From assembly GCA_028023455.1 (NCBI GenBank), contig JAQFVV010000031.1:5994926-6058925 (forward strand): DNA of 64,000 nucleotides. Direction: 5' to 3'. Source of the DNA: Epiperipatus broadwayi. Taxonomy: Eukaryota > Onychophora > Udeonychophora > Euonychophora > Peripatidae. This document shows positions 1-14,410 of the stretch, piece after piece. The first letter of the stretch is position 1, and every line of letters starts with the position of its first letter. Made by a program: the position numbers and the translations under genes. The notes under the pieces were generated by a model that was not told where the DNA came from, ran no database searches, and worked only from the letters and a program-made list of their open reading frames with translations.

Positions 1-2176
1 CTCTTAATTTTTTGTGCTGCCGTATTTCGTATTACATTGAATGCATCAATATATCAGATGAATTGACATTAGTTTGACTGTGAACTTCTAGCCTAAGGTT
101 AAATAAGGATAGAATATTTTCTTTCAAATGCAAATCTATGTAGTCTATTCATACTCGACACTCTAAATAAAAATGCATTAAATTTAAGTTGGGTATGGAA
201 GTTGCATGGATTCGTTATCAGTTAAAAATGTTTTTGTTTTTCATATTTGATCAAAATATATAGACATTCGGTAAATAATGATACCTTACGGTGAGTATCT
301 AAAATGTATTTATTCAGATGTCTTTTAAGTTATTGGTGTCACTGCGGTATCTTACGATGAATACCAGTGGGTTTCTTGTATTCCCTATGCAATTGACATT
401 ATCAATGATTTTGTATTTTGATCGTTTATGTTTATTTTGAAATGTTTTAACCGTGTAATCTATGTAACCGATCTATACTCAACATTATAAAACAAACTTT
501 CATAAATCCATCTGTGCGAACTTAATTAAAATGTAAACTTATAATATTATAAAAATTAAAATGTAAATTTAAATTCTAAAATCAAATTAAAATCTAAAAT
601 AAACATACTAAAATAATAATGTTATAATATATATATATATGCATAAATAAATGTTTGTATGTTAATTACTGGCAGTGGCTTATTTTATTCTTTTTTAAAA
701 TTATTCTTAGATAAGAATTTATTATAAATATAAATCTCTTCTGTTCTACTGAGCTAGTGACAATGGGCTAATGACCGGATATCAAAATATATATAAAATA
801 AATAAAAAATTTTTGACTTACGTATTTGCCTACTTTATAAATTTTTCTAGGTTCAAATGCCTAGATGGCGCCCTGTAGTGCAGATAACGTTAAGTCATCT
901 TCTCCGGATTGTTCCAATATATATATTGTAGCCCTTGGGTTTGTCCAAGACTCCATTTTTTGAATTAACTTTGCAAGATAAGGTTTTAATAAAAAAATTT
1001 CCTCATAGTTTTTTTTTCTTTGATAAACAAAATTTTTAACCAAGACTAGGTTTGAATCCATATTCATAGGGATTGCATATGTTTTACTTGGTAGGCTACC
1101 TGAACATTTGTCATTAAAAGATTTCTAACCAAAAGATTTTTTATTTAACATTAATTTATGGAATTTGGTATTAAAGATATATTTTAGAAAAGCAAGATTT
1201 ATACATCATTTAATAAGTTGAGTGAAAAAAAGAAGGGGGATGTGCAACTTGTAAAAACTATGTTTGATAGTATAATGATCTGGAGAATAACGACTTAACA
1301 TAATCTGCACTACAAGGGCGCCATCTAGGCATTTGAACCTAGAAAATTTATAAAATAGGCAGATACGTAAGTCAAAAAAAAAAATTTTTTTTTATTTTAT
1401 AAATTTTGATTCTTGTCATTAGCCCATTGTCACTAGCTCAGTGGAATAGCAGAGATTTATATTTTATAATAAATTCTTATCTAAGAATATATAAAAAAGA
1501 ATAAAATAAGCCACTGCCAGTAATTATACACACAAACATTTATTTATGCATATATATAATATTTAAAATTATTTTATTATCAACTTTTACATTTTAAAAT
1601 TTAACTAACATTTTAACTTTGATTTTAGATTCTAATTTTTATAAGCTAGTATCAGTTCACACAGATGGATTTATAAAAGTTTGTTTTATAATGTTGAGTA
1701 TAGATCCGTTACATAGATTACACGGTCAAAAACATTTCAAAATAAACATAAATGATCAAAATATAAAATCATTGGTGGAATTGCAGAGGGGAATTTATAA
1801 GAAACCCAATAGCATTCATCGTAAGATGCCGCATTGACACCAATAACTTAAAAGACATCTCAATAAATACATTTTAGATACTCACCGTAAGGTATCATTA
1901 TTTACTGAATGTCTATATATTTTGATCAAATATGAAAAACAAAACATAATTAACCGATAACGGAACCATGCAAACATATATACCCAACTTAAATTTAATG
2001 CATTTTTATTTAGAGTGTCGAGTATGAATAGACTACATAGATTCGCATTTGAAAAGAAAATATTCTGTCCCTCATTTAACTTTAGGCCAAAAGTTCTCAG
2101 TCAAACCAGCATCAATCCATCTGATACACTGATGTATTCAATGTAATACGAATTTGGCAGCACAAAAGGTTAAGAG
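1..2176. repeat. Very long imperfect inverted repeat (foldback), cut by window start
   Basis: The first 911 or so bases are the reverse complement of about 1279-2176, with only scattered substitutions and small indels. The outermost match pairs position 1 with 2176, and inner anchors such as ATGGCGCC near 866 pair with GGCGCCAT near 1317. The unpaired middle, about 912-1278, is AT-rich. Because the match already begins at base 1, the element may extend to the left outside the window. No transposase is visible in arms or loop; the short ORFs at 861-1067 and 1619-1837 lie across arm sequence and look like chance. Likely a foldback-type DNA element or a palindromic duplication. Confidence 0.85.
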
Positions 2177-3748
2177 AAGAAATTGACTCTTGCCAGATAG
2201 GAATACTACATCTATCTAACGAGAAGAGCAATAAAAAAAACTCCATAGGAAAGGACTGCGGTCATTTTTGCTGATTTACGATCGCATTCCAAAGGCAAAA
2301 GGAAGTGTGTAGCATATACTAGCGATTCTGCTCTTAGCGAATCTCATACTACATCTACTAATTACACCAATAAATCCAATCCATTGACCCAATTCAACTA
2401 CAAAACAAATAACCTAAGATTACCCTCCCCTAATATAACTTTACAAATCTATACAGCCATTCACGCCCGACTTAAGTTTAACATTTATATAATTTAGTCC
2501 AACGAAAAACAAAAATCATAATAAAACTTAAAAGAACAAAAAAAATAAATGGAAATGATTTTAAATTTAAAAAAATACATCATATAACATTATTAATATT
2601 AATTTACGTTGGTCAGATAGGATTCTATTTGTATTATTTACTAAAAGGTTTAGAATTTAGAGTTCTTATTGTTTTCAAATGAATATAAAGTTCTTACAAT
2701 TTTTAAAACATCCAGCTTTAGCTGTTGCTTGTCATTTGAATGTGAATTCCCACACCATCCTAAAGAAGTTGGTATTCCGTAGGCCATTTTATTTATTCAT
2801 ACAGAGGTTTTTTACTTTAGCTGGTCCTCAATGTAGAAAATGATGTTTTATTTTTTTTTAAGAACTGAAGGAATTGAAAGTGTGTCTTTCAATCCCTTCA
2901 CCTCCAACCCCGCACTAACACATATCTGTCCTCTTGTAATAACTAACTAATAATTTCCAAACTTTTCCTTTTATATTAATTTTAAGTTTTCAATTTACAT
3001 TACATCATTGATGAATGATGATCCTTCCATTGAGGTCTGATTTCCCTGATGGATTTCTTTCATTGGTCATTCTGTTCCTATTGTTTTTCTTCTTCTATCT
3101 GACCATTGCTTATGCATTTGAAATGCCCAAGGGCTAGCTTACTAATTAATATAATCATTTCCATTTTACAAAAGATTAATTAATTTATATACATTCTTGA
3201 AGATATATTTTTATCTTCAATTAAATCTTTTTAAGTTTTTGCTTTTAAAATACTTTTTCTATTTTTAATAAAGTTTTATTTTAATAATTTTTTTCATTTG
3301 TGCGATTTTATATATATACAAGTTTAAGATGATTTTTAATTTCCAATTTTTAATTCTTAAAAAAGAAGTTTTTATTTGCAAACTTTTATTTTTTTCATGT
3401 TTAATAATAAAAAAACAATGTAATGTCGTATGTGCCTGTTAATGGATGGTCATAATTTTAAACTGGTAAGTTAAAAGTAAATAGTTCATGAAATTAAATT
3501 ATAAAAAATAATGGTAATAATAATTAAGGATTAAAATATTAAACAGGTTTAGTTAAAATTGTATACGTGTGACAGTGTGTGTGTATTTAATCTGGTTGTG
3601 AATTTTAATTATAAAGTTCACAATTAAATAATAATTATTCCTTGTCATATCTCGTGAAGAAATCCTTATAAAAGAAATTAAGTCATTTTTAATAGTTTAT
3701 TATTCACAGCCAAAATTTTGTTCAAATTCTGGGTTTGATGTTGGGCTG

Positions 3749-3749
<1 letters not shown>
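2177..3749. other. AT-rich DNA, nothing recognised
   Basis: Slightly more GC-rich islands lie at 2200-2480 and 2700-3130, but no long ORF, splice-consistent coding block or known repeat could be recognised. Confidence 0.4.

Positions 3750-3832
<83 letters not shown>
3750..3832. repeat. (TA)n microsatellite
   Basis: An uninterrupted AT dinucleotide run of about 83 bases. It creates spurious ORFs of alternating Ile-Tyr on the minus strand, which are not genes. Confidence 0.97.
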
Positions 3833-3836
<4 letters not shown>

Positions 3837-6688
3837 AAAGAAGGGTAAAGGGGTAAAAAAAGAGAGCTTTCTCTCATTGATTTTGTTCTTTGTTGTGGTT
3901 TCCATGGTGTAGAATTACCCAAGTAAATTACCAAAGTGATTTAAGTGATATATATGACAAAGGAATTTAAATGTAAAATTAATTGATGATTATCTGTTAG
4001 AATGCAGATGTGAATTTGGTAATGGTTTTTCAAAAGGATAAAAGGTTAAGATAACCAGAAAGAAAAAGAAACAAAGTCAATTAATTAAGAAAACAGACTG
4101 ACCCAATCTCAAGGATCAATAAAATGTGAGGATGGGGGGGGAGAGAGCAGAAGAGAAAGAAAGCAGACATTTTAAAAGCTTTTCTGTTTTGTGAAGAGGC
4201 TGGCTGTTCTATATGAATCTCTCTTTTGCACATTTTCTCTCATCAGTTTTATAGAGAAACTTTGCTATAAAGTTTAAAGAAACATTTTTTTTTAAAAAAG
4301 GAAAGAAACTGTGAGAGCAAGAAATAGTTTATTGTAAATTATTCATTTGTCTCTTGAAACAACTTTGGCAAATTTATTATTATAAGAAGAAAAGAAAAAT
4401 GTCTCTCGAGTAAGTTTTTAAGCTGGGTGCACATTTAATCTCCTGAAGTTAATCAATGATCACAATTGTCTTGCACTAATTGCTCACAAATTGGCAAATG
4501 GTAAAATTTAAACCACAGAAAATAAGAAAACCTGAATTTTGGTCTCGTATATAAAGCATTAAATTTGAATATTAAATGAATTTAAAAAAAAGACAACAAG
4601 AAGTGGACTTATATATTTAGAAATTTAAACAAGTTCTGTTCAGCTGTAACCCACATATAATCAAAATGGGAAAATTTTTTCAGCAGCATAAAAACCATAT
4701 ACCTGATGGCATAGGAATCGAACTCTATCACAAGAACTTTTTCTACATAAACTCATGTGCTCATACAAATAAATCAAGGAAGAAAAGGAAAAATGGAAAT
4801 CAGAAACTTGAAGGACACTTCCAAAGAACTCTTTAAGTATATTTTTTTTATTTTATTAATTGCTATTCATGTAGAACATTTAATCTAGAAAAAAAAAGAA
4901 TTTCTTTCTTTATATTTTATCATATATATATCCATTTAAAATTAATTCATGTCTGAATTATAATTGTTGTTATTTTGGGGGTAGAGATATTGATATCAGA
5001 TCATTTTGTATGTGTTTAGTTTAAATGTTTTTATTATTATTGTCATTTGGGGGTAGATGAAATTAATATAAAGTCATTCTGTATATGCCTTGTTTTAAAT
5101 GCTTTACATTTTTTATGAAAAAAAAGGAAAAAGCAAAAGATATTATTATTAAGGAAAATGTTTTGAATGAATCAGATCAAAAGTTATTGTCAAATGCTTA
5201 GACCTATTGCTATGTTTATAAAGAGTGACTATTGAGCTAAAACATCATCATTATCCTATAAAAGTGCATGAAAATAATTTTAAATATTTAATATGCATTA
5301 CTTATTATTTCTTATTATTATTATCATAAAGTTAAGGCCAGATATAAGCTGCTTGATGCTTGTAAAAATTGTTGGCTCATATTCCAGTGCACTAACTCAC
5401 AAGAATATTGTAGATATGAAAGTTTTACTTGTGCAAGTTGATGTTTTGACCTGTATATAATGTGGATGGACAAAGAGTCTCCACCAAGCTAGTGAAGTCA
5501 TAGCTCACTAAGATATTTATACTATATTTATAAAGTATTTAAACAATGTGGATGATTTCTTTATTGATGGCCAGAGGTAATAGGTACACATAAGTCTCTT
5601 TGTATGACTAACAATAAAAATCCTAGCATATCTCAACCTTAGTGAAAAGGTTTTGTCTTGAATGGGCCACTGCATGCCTCATGTTAATGTTGATATTTTT
5701 TAGGGGTGTATGAAAGATAGCTATTATTAAGCATTACTTATAAATGTCGGATACAGTATCGCAAACTCAATTTGATGTCAGGATGAATGCAGATAACGTA
5801 TGTGCGATTGGTGTACATGAATATTGTTTTGTTGATCTAGTTTAATTTATCAATTAGAGCCAAAAGTAATAAAGTCAATAAATATTAAATTTAAGGATTA
5901 AATAAAACCTACAAATGTTGTAAGTGTAAGCAATGCATATATGAAATTATCTAATAAATATTTCCACAGCCAGCTGAGAACTTTGCTGGAAAGGTAATAT
6001 TATTAAAATATTATTATGGTCATAAGAACATGAGTATAGAGTATATGCATGTATGATGATGATTGATCTAGATACCGATTTGTTGACATTGACTTACTCC
6101 CATCATACATAAAGTATCTCTATTGTAAAGATTAGTAAATTTGTGAAGGAATGTTAGATTAAAATAGTTAAATAAAATTATTAAATTTTATTATGGGAAG
6201 AATTAGCTCTACAAACAGATCAGTAATTAAAAGCATTAAACATGGGAAGAAATTTAATGTTGGCTGTATCTAGGATAAAAACGAAAACGAAAATATAATG
6301 CATGTGAAGGCAAAATATTACTTTTTTTCTATTTGATATTAATATTACTCCATGGTAATCATGATTCCCTGATAATTAGGAAATGAAGATTGATATTTTA
6401 AACCCATTGATATTATCCATTGATTTAGGGATATTTTTTGTTTAGTTTTTTTATCATAATATAGTTGTAGTTCAGGGGAAGCCATGCCAGTCATCAAGCG
6501 AATGTGTATATTCTGTATTGAATTGTAGTATGTTAATAAAATTTGTTATTTGTTTTAAATACAATTTGCATACGTCTCATTTTTTTTTGGTGGGTTATTA
6601 TTATCTAGACATCTCAAATCCAATCATGCATCAATATATTATTATTAATATTTGAATCATCATTTTTGTAAATATGTGGTAAAATTTT
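3833..6688. other. AT-rich DNA, nothing recognised
   Basis: Purine-rich and AT-rich stretches without a convincing ORF. A lone pol III box-B-like string lies on the minus strand near 4710 but has no box A or tRNA fold around it. Confidence 0.4.
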
Positions 6689-6787
6689 GCATTGGTGGTT
6701 GAGAAGTCAGCACGACTGCCTTGTACTTGCAGGCAGTTGCCCGGGTTGTGGGTTCACGTCCTGGCCAATGCTATGACACACAAAAAA
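6689..6787 (+). mobile_element. tRNA-derived SINE, copy 1
   Basis: A tRNA-like domain spans 6689-6771. Its ends GCATTGG and CCAATGC form a perfect 7-bp acceptor-like stem, and GGGTTCACGTCC resembles pol III box B. It is followed by TATGACACA and a short A-rich tail. Five relatives lie at about 12.7, 40.9, 48.1, 52.4 and 56.7 kb, which argues for a dispersed SINE rather than a tRNA gene. Possible degenerate direct repeats (GGTAAAATTTT before, GGTTAATTTT after) flank it. Confidence 0.8.
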
Positions 6788-9700
6788 GGTTAATTTTCCA
6801 AGCTTATGTGGCACGGAAATACCCAAGATTATCAAATAACTTAATATAGTTGAAATATAAATTATAAATAGGGATGGTTATTAAGTGATAGTGAATGCAG
6901 GGGCTGGGCACAAAATCCTTTCCCCAACCATTGTATTCAAACACCTCCCTAGATGCACTTCTTTATAATTTTGTTATAATTGTGAATATGTTTATAATGA
7001 ATTTCTAAAAGATTTAATAAGCTTACATTATTCTGAGCTTTAATGTAAATAAATATTAAACTGTATTAAAGACAGCCCAAGATCACCTTGGAGGTGATCA
7101 TGAGAGGAGTGTTTATCATCAAGAATCTATCGCAGCTTATTCCATTTCCACAACTAATTGTTTTAAAAACCCTGAGAAGAGATTGTAGTGGGAGAAACGA
7201 GCTAGCATAATGGAAATTTTCATAGTAAAAGAGATAATAGTGTAATAGACCTATGGATGTGATGTTGATGGAAGAGTGGATCAGGAAGGTGGAGATGGAT
7301 ATAGAACTATTTGTAATCGGAACAAAATTTTAATTGTAGCTTTAATGATTGGAGAATGGGGAGTGTGCTGAGAATAACCAAGAATTTCCAAAAAATTTAA
7401 TATTATCGATTTTAATGCATTCTCAGTGTTCTCTTAATCGATTGATTATTTATTAACCCATTCATTAAATATTATGGCTGAAATTTATTGATAAATTATT
7501 GATATAAGGTTTAACCTCCATATATTATTAAAGTTGCAATTTGGTGCCCTGACAAATAAGATTATGGATGTTCTATACCATCATCATCATCATTCCAGTA
7601 GGTTTTAAAAATAATGTTAGCTGGGAATGATGAAGCATCCATCGATCCATCCTTAAAATGTTACAATTGGTATGCAACTTTGCTGGAAGTGTTTAAATGC
7701 CATATAGATTTAAATAAAGGTTATAATTAATGGATAACATGGTCGCCCGAGTTGAAATATATATTGAGGATGTACGACCATTTGGAAAAGTTATAATTAG
7801 CTTAAGCTGTCCGATAATATATATTATGTTTGTAAACTCTCCCAATCGTTTTAGTTATATTTGAAATACAATGTGGATGACCAATCGAAAGATTACAAAA
7901 TACATTTTATATCAATTTAATAAGTTTTAGAAAATTAACTAAGTAAAGAATACTTTTTAATTGGTTAGAGTATATATATATATTGAAGCAGACTATCTGA
8001 TGCTCAGATCGTGCTTCACAGCCCACTTAAGTCTCCTACTACCAAACCATGTTTAAACCCATTCTTACGCAGTATACTTATTTACTAACATATATTTTTC
8101 TTTTGCTTTACCATTTAAACATAACTGACATATATTTATATATCTTAACGCAAAATAATTTAATAAATAAATATTTAATATTATTTTAATGTGTATGCAT
8201 GCATAATGGATAAATATATATATTTTCAGTGAGGGGAGATTGATAATAAATCGTATAAATAATTATTTTATTCACGTATCTTAAAATTCATATATGAAAT
8301 GTATTATTTTTTATATTTAATTTTAGTGGTCAGAAAATGATGCAATTCTTTTAAGAAGTTTTTCAAACACAACTAAAAACAATTACCTGGAAAAGCCAAT
8401 TAGTTAAAATTAAAAGGATACAATTTAATGATGGCCAATACAATTTGAATTTCATATTAAATTAATGATGGCCAACATAATCTATGCTAGTTTAAATCTT
8501 GATCCAATGTGCAGTGAGTAGGGGAAATTTGACTTTCCCATCTGTTACAACATGCTCGTTCCCATAAGAAAAGCTCCAGATCCCATACCTATGAACTTTC
8601 AAATGTCTACCAAAAAAAGGTAAAATGTTACCTGTGCAAAAAAAAAGTAAAATGCTACCTGTGATGCCTTATTCCAAACCTAGATCTAGTGTATTAATGC
8701 CAATGAATACTCTAAACATCAAGAACTGCTACTGTTTATGAAAGGTAAAAAAACTTTAGCCACTCTATGATTCTATTAAGTTCAGCCTTCTATAACAACA
8801 GTAATCCTGATGCTCTTCTCTAATATCTTATGTAAATGTTTATATATTATGTAATTTTACTTAGCTACAACTCTATATAACTTAATCTATTCTATCATTG
8901 AGCCTCTATTCAATATGTTTTCTTTTTTTTTTTCATGCGGCAATCATATTTTATTTCATTATTATATTACGTATTTTGTGTTTTAAAATGCCTGTAATAT
9001 TTCAAACTCACTAGCATGTAATTCCTTTCTAGTTTCCCTACCCATCACTTATGGGGTAATTAAAAACTTATTTTAATTAAAAACAAGTCCTATTCCACTT
9101 ATGCAAGTGGTCACGAGTTTGAAAAAACAAAGTCATTATCTTATAAATTGTTGTAGGAAAACAGATCAACATCTGTTTTTCTAAAAATGTTTTAACTTTT
9201 TTTAAATGTGCTAATCCCAACCATAAATGTATTTCATATATGTAAAAACTAATTATTATCTGAGTTATTTCCACCACCCCATTTGTTTCCATATAAACAT
9301 ATTTATTTCTAATAATAGAATTTTAACCGAAATTTGTATTTATTAAACAGTGTGGGAAGTTATGAATAATTTAAAGTAAAGAGAAAGGGGAATTTTTATG
9401 TCTTAAAATTTATATAATTTAATTAATTTAAATCATCCATGCCTGTTTAGCGATTAGATCATACCATTATGCAGGATATCCTATAATTTATGAGCATTAA
9501 GTAATTAAAATAGTCTTTAAAGCTATATATTTTGTTATCCCAAGCATTGCGTGCATATAGGTACACTCATTTTATATTATATATTCATGCTTCTCTTATT
9601 CGGAGGTATCCCAAAGTCCAAGAACCAGGCTTTAACCTCCCTGGGGAATTATTTGGTCATATGTGTGTGCTTTTTATGGGGATGGCTCTGAAAAAAAAAC

Positions 9701-10354
9701 AGGCCAATAAATGCATAGCCGACTGCTCTTCATTCCTGAACCGATTCTGCTAACGTCGCAGACTTATATCAGCCTAATTCTCAAAATGAATTCTCTGAAG
9801 CAATTTTAGGATCCGTGACTGGATCACACAAATATGCCTTCATGCATGCACCACCTTTTATATATCTAATAAACCCATGACCATCCATAAGCCATAAAGT
9901 TGTGATTTTTGCTAAACATATCTCTATGACCACTATACAAAATGCACGTCATTGCGATGACATTATTAGTATTAATATATATTCATCAGCTATCCCACAC
10001 ACGTCTGTCATTTATAAATTGAATATTAATCACTATATTTTGTGCAAATGTAATGCTTCGTTATAAAATAAGAATTATCTTTCAAATCAGTTAAACACTA
10101 TTTTCTTCCTTCTGGGGTGTAGTGGTACTTCAATATTATATTTCTTAATAGCGCTAAATCTCATATTCATCATTATGGTCTATATTATTGACATAACTGC
10201 AACTATAAACAAAGTCCTCTGTTAAATTTGATTCTTAATTTATCAACCAAATGTAATATGATTTCTCTATGACCAACTGTCATAGAATATTTATGAGGCC
10301 AATGATCAATCAATGATGACATGTGTTTACTTATGTTTTGTTAAAATAATAAAT

Positions 10355-10356
<2 letters not shown>
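6788..10356. other. AT-rich DNA, nothing recognised
   Basis: No gene recognised. A small perfect palindrome GATCACCT..AGGTGATC lies near 7083-7101. An ORF at 9532-9753 (73 codons) has no recognisable domain and I do not call it a gene. Confidence 0.4.

Positions 10357-10393
<37 letters not shown>
10357..10393. repeat. (TA)n microsatellite
   Basis: About 37 bases of alternating TA. Confidence 0.95.
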
Positions 10394-10398
<5 letters not shown>

Positions 10399-12641
10399 CA
10401 TTTCCGAATCATTGTTTTCTTTTATTTAAATTAATAATTTAATTAATAAGTTATGCTCCTACTGACTAGATGATCTCTGCTAATATATAATTAATATGAA
10501 AGGTTATGATCATTAAGTACTTCTAAATTATATTTCATGCTAAATATTCCACCATTAAACTTTAAATTATTAAGAGTCTTTTTGTGTCTCCGATGTGCAA
10601 TGCTGGTGGAGAGAGATAAAATTAGATTGATATCATCAGGATTGTTGCTCATAAGTTGGTAGATCTGGAAAATAGGCAAATAGGGCAGAATTCATGAGTT
10701 CTCCTGACTTATGTATCTTGCACATGATTGGATTTGAGGTACTTTTGCCTATGTGAACATATAAAACCGACTGCTACAATATATATATATATATATATAA
10801 TTGAATAAAAGTGAAAAAAAAAAGATGTAATTTATTTTTTTTAATGTATCATAATATAGTCAATTGTTTTGTAATTACTGGATTTATATGTGTGGGTTTT
10901 GATTTATTTTAATTATTGATATTGGTATTGTTTGTTTTAATTTCATTATTGAACACTAGATAGTTTTATGTCTGAAATAGTTTGTTAAAGTTATAGATTA
11001 TTAACATTTGAAAAGTACATTGAATTAGGTGCTGAAACAGACTTTTAATGTGTAAAGCATTTTGATATTTATATAGCTGTGGTAAAAAATGCATTATTTT
11101 CTGATTATTATTTTAATAATATAAAAAAATAAATAGATGCTATTTATTCACTTCATATTTCATGATGTTCATCGTATTCATGTTTCACTTTTATTCATAC
11201 CTTTGATATGACTTTAATTAATACTCTATAACTTTTTTGATCTCTTAGAATATTTTCTGGAATATCAAATCATTCCACAATATGTTATATGATATTCTAG
11301 TTATACATCATTTGTTATATATTTTGCTCTTCTTGTCTTACAAAAATTTTAAACATCATTTAATAGTCTTGATATTATTCTTTATACATTTTTAACAATA
11401 CCAATTATGATGTAGGATCCAGTGATGATAGTAGTGATTAAAAGTGAGGGATTAAAAACTACAAGAAAAAGATAAAAATAATGAAAACATGGATGCAGAG
11501 CTAAGGCCATATATACTTTTGTCTACTTTAAATTCCTATCATAGCGTCTCTCTGAGCACTTACTCATTTATAGAAAGAAATGCTACTGACCATATATCAT
11601 AAAAAATATACAAGCCTATGTTAACTGTATTATACTTAATATTCAAAATTTTTCTTGCACTACATGATCCCTATATACTACTTAATAAATGTCTATCATA
11701 AATACTCTGTATATATCTTAACAACATCACAAATAAATTTTTAAACATCTCTTCAAAAAAAAAAAATTCTAAACATCAGTGTATAGCACTCATTAAAACA
11801 TCAAGAAGGTTAAATATAGCAAAAACAAATAATTTCAATTATTTAACTAAATATAAAATACATTCATTTAAAATATTTTATGAAAGTATTCAGAGATCAT
11901 TTATGCATATAGTATCCAAAAAATACTGCTTATAACATTTTATTCATATATTCATATGGTGTCTAAAAAGATTCACCATATAACTTGTATATTCATACTT
12001 ATAAAACAAGTTATTCTAACATAAGTAAACAGAATAAAAATAATATTCAGTTTAGCTGATTTATCACTCACATAAATAAATACCAACACTGAACATTTAC
12101 ATACACTTAAATACAATTTTACCTTTATAATATCACTATGATTATTATGGCAACCCTCTCAATGTGCTCTAATTGAATTACTTCTATTTAAGTTATACAT
12201 TTATTATCATTAAAGAAAAATTAATGTAATTTTTCTTCACTTTTTTATATACCAAAAATTAAATATGCAATTCTCATCTTATATAAACCTTATAACTAGA
12301 TCTTAAATCTAATAATATATATAATTATTAAATTATCTAATCATATTTCTTAACTGAGAAAAAAAATAAAAATAATAAAAGTGTCCTTTAATTTTTTTTT
12401 GAAGTTGAAATTCGATAAGTGCTTCTTATCATAACAATATTCAGTTAACTAAAAGAGATTTTTTTTCTCTTTTCCCACTATGTTTTTAACTCTGTGCAAT
12501 GCACAAGCAAAAATATGATATAAAAATCCACTGTAAATATTGTTCAATATTACATAATAAAATGTAACTTATAATAAAGTTTGTTCATTTTAATTTCTTG
12601 ATGAAGCAAATTTCGGGAAAAAAAACTTAATAATACACATT
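10394..12641. other. AT-rich DNA with short (TA)n, nothing recognised
   Basis: Contains another short TA run at 10779-10799. The rest is very AT-rich without a supported gene. Confidence 0.4.
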
Positions 12642-12740
12642 CCTCGTGTGTCCATAGCATCAGCCGGGAAGCAAACCCACAACACGGGACAAATGCTTGT
12701 AAAGCAGCCATCGCTGACTTCTCAACCACCAATGCTTGAC
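12642..12740 (-). mobile_element. tRNA-derived SINE, copy 2, with 13-bp TSD
   Basis: Minus-strand copy. The tRNA-like body runs from 12735 back to 12657, with acceptor-like ends GCATTGG and CTGATGC (pairing with G-T wobbles) and a Val-like anticodon loop string TTTACAA. It is flanked by a perfect direct repeat AATAATACACATT at 12629-12641 and 12741-12753, the expected mark of target-primed reverse transcription. The short length (about 99 bp) means little beyond the tRNA head is carried. Confidence 0.9.
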
Positions 12741-12753
12741 AATAATACACATT

Positions 12754-14410
12754 TATTATTAAATTCAATAATTATCACATTTTAAAAACTTCTTTTTAGT
12801 TCATGTTTGATGACTTATTATAAAAATCTTTTGATTCCAAAACTCCTCCAAATCTTTCACATAAAAGCAATATAAATAATTTTAAATATATCACTAATGA
12901 GTTTAACCAATTTTAAAATTATTCTAATCATGTATATACACAATTTCTCACCAATATTTTGCAATAATATTTATTCTATCACATCATATAATGAAAGTGT
13001 AACCTCTAAGTTGGTATTTATTTGTAAACAATATTTATAATTGACTTACAACTGATATAACTTTTTATTCTAGTTCATATCTATTCTTCTAATATCTTGC
13101 ACTATACTTGATAAATATTATTTAATCATACAATTCTCCTTGAGGTACTAATAGTATATATTTCTTATATTAAAACATTTGGAAATTACACATAAACAAC
13201 TAATAGATAATGAAATCATATTCAGTAAATAATTAATTAGCATTCTTCTTAAGCTGCATATAAATTCTGAAAAATATTTTAATAAATTTCTAATAGCAAA
13301 GAATAATATCTTTATCAAACAAAAGTCTATGCTTTTTATGTCTAATTATTATAATTAAATAAGTATGTTCTTTAATATCAAACTTACAAATAGGACTTAA
13401 AAAAACCTTACAAATCATTCACATTGATTTTCCATTTATACAATACACTCTCCAGCATAGTCCTATTTCTAACAGCATTTCTCTTCAATAACTCATATTT
13501 TTATCACTCATCACCATAGTTTTTAGTTGTTTTTTGTTTAGCTTTTGACAAGGAATATTACTTGGTTTACTCCATATGAAAACAATTTTAATGAACTTCA
13601 TAATTTTATAAATTACTTTTAATACTAACCAAAATAAAAAAAATTAAAGAAATTTTTAACTTAAAATTTTGACTATAAGAAATACAGTTTTATTTTTTTG
13701 AAATTTACTTGATTAAACAAAAATAAATTAATAGAAAACTACAATAATTGCATGACTTCTGTATTCATAGCCACAACTAATCTTTTACCTGATTGGTCAA
13801 TTAAATTTCAGACAATAAAAATTTACATACAAATTAATTTTGTCTGAATTTATTTCTTTTAAAATAATTTAAATATAAACTTTATTAAATCACATATTTT
13901 AAACTTTATTTAATTGGTATTTTTAAATATTCTTTTAAATAAAACACCTTTATATTATACTTAAATTTGAAATATAAAACTATTGTTTTATGTAATTATA
14001 GTAATTTTAATAGACTTTTAACAAAATAATTGATACAGAAATAAGTTGACACATAACTGATACAAATAATAAATTAGTTTTAGCAACAAGAAAATAAAAT
14101 TAATTAATTTGAGCAAGAATGTGTATATACACAGATTAACACACATTGTAAACCTTCATAATTACATCATTATTTAAGATAAATAAAAATATTAAAATTA
14201 AACAATTAATATGTATATAATAAATTTTTATTACTAAGACTTATTTTGGCATAATGTTACTTTAATAATTATTTATTAGTGTTTAAATTATAAATATTAC
14301 TCTATAACTTAACTTTACTAGTAAATTTAACTAATATTGCTTTAAAATAACTTAGATTAGCTTTACATCAAATAAACATGTTTTAATCAAATTAAATACA
14401 AAAATATTAT
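12754..14410. other. AT-rich DNA, nothing recognised
   Basis: Extremely AT-rich; no coding signal, RNA gene or known repeat found. Confidence 0.4.

Noticed and set aside
3678-3934. ORFs translating to long Ile-Tyr repeats (also at 43758-44151)
   Set aside because: They are translations of TA microsatellites and have no coding meaning.
4228-4262. CTGATGA on the minus strand as another hammerhead
   Set aside because: GAGAAAA follows the core directly, leaving no room for stem II, and stem I does not pair.
4700-4730. Isolated tRNA or SINE from a box-B-like GTTCGATTCC (minus strand)
   Set aside because: No box A, acceptor stem or relatives could be found around it.
9532-9753. 73-codon ORF as a small gene
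   Set aside because: No domain, no supporting context, and length within chance expectation for this much sequence.
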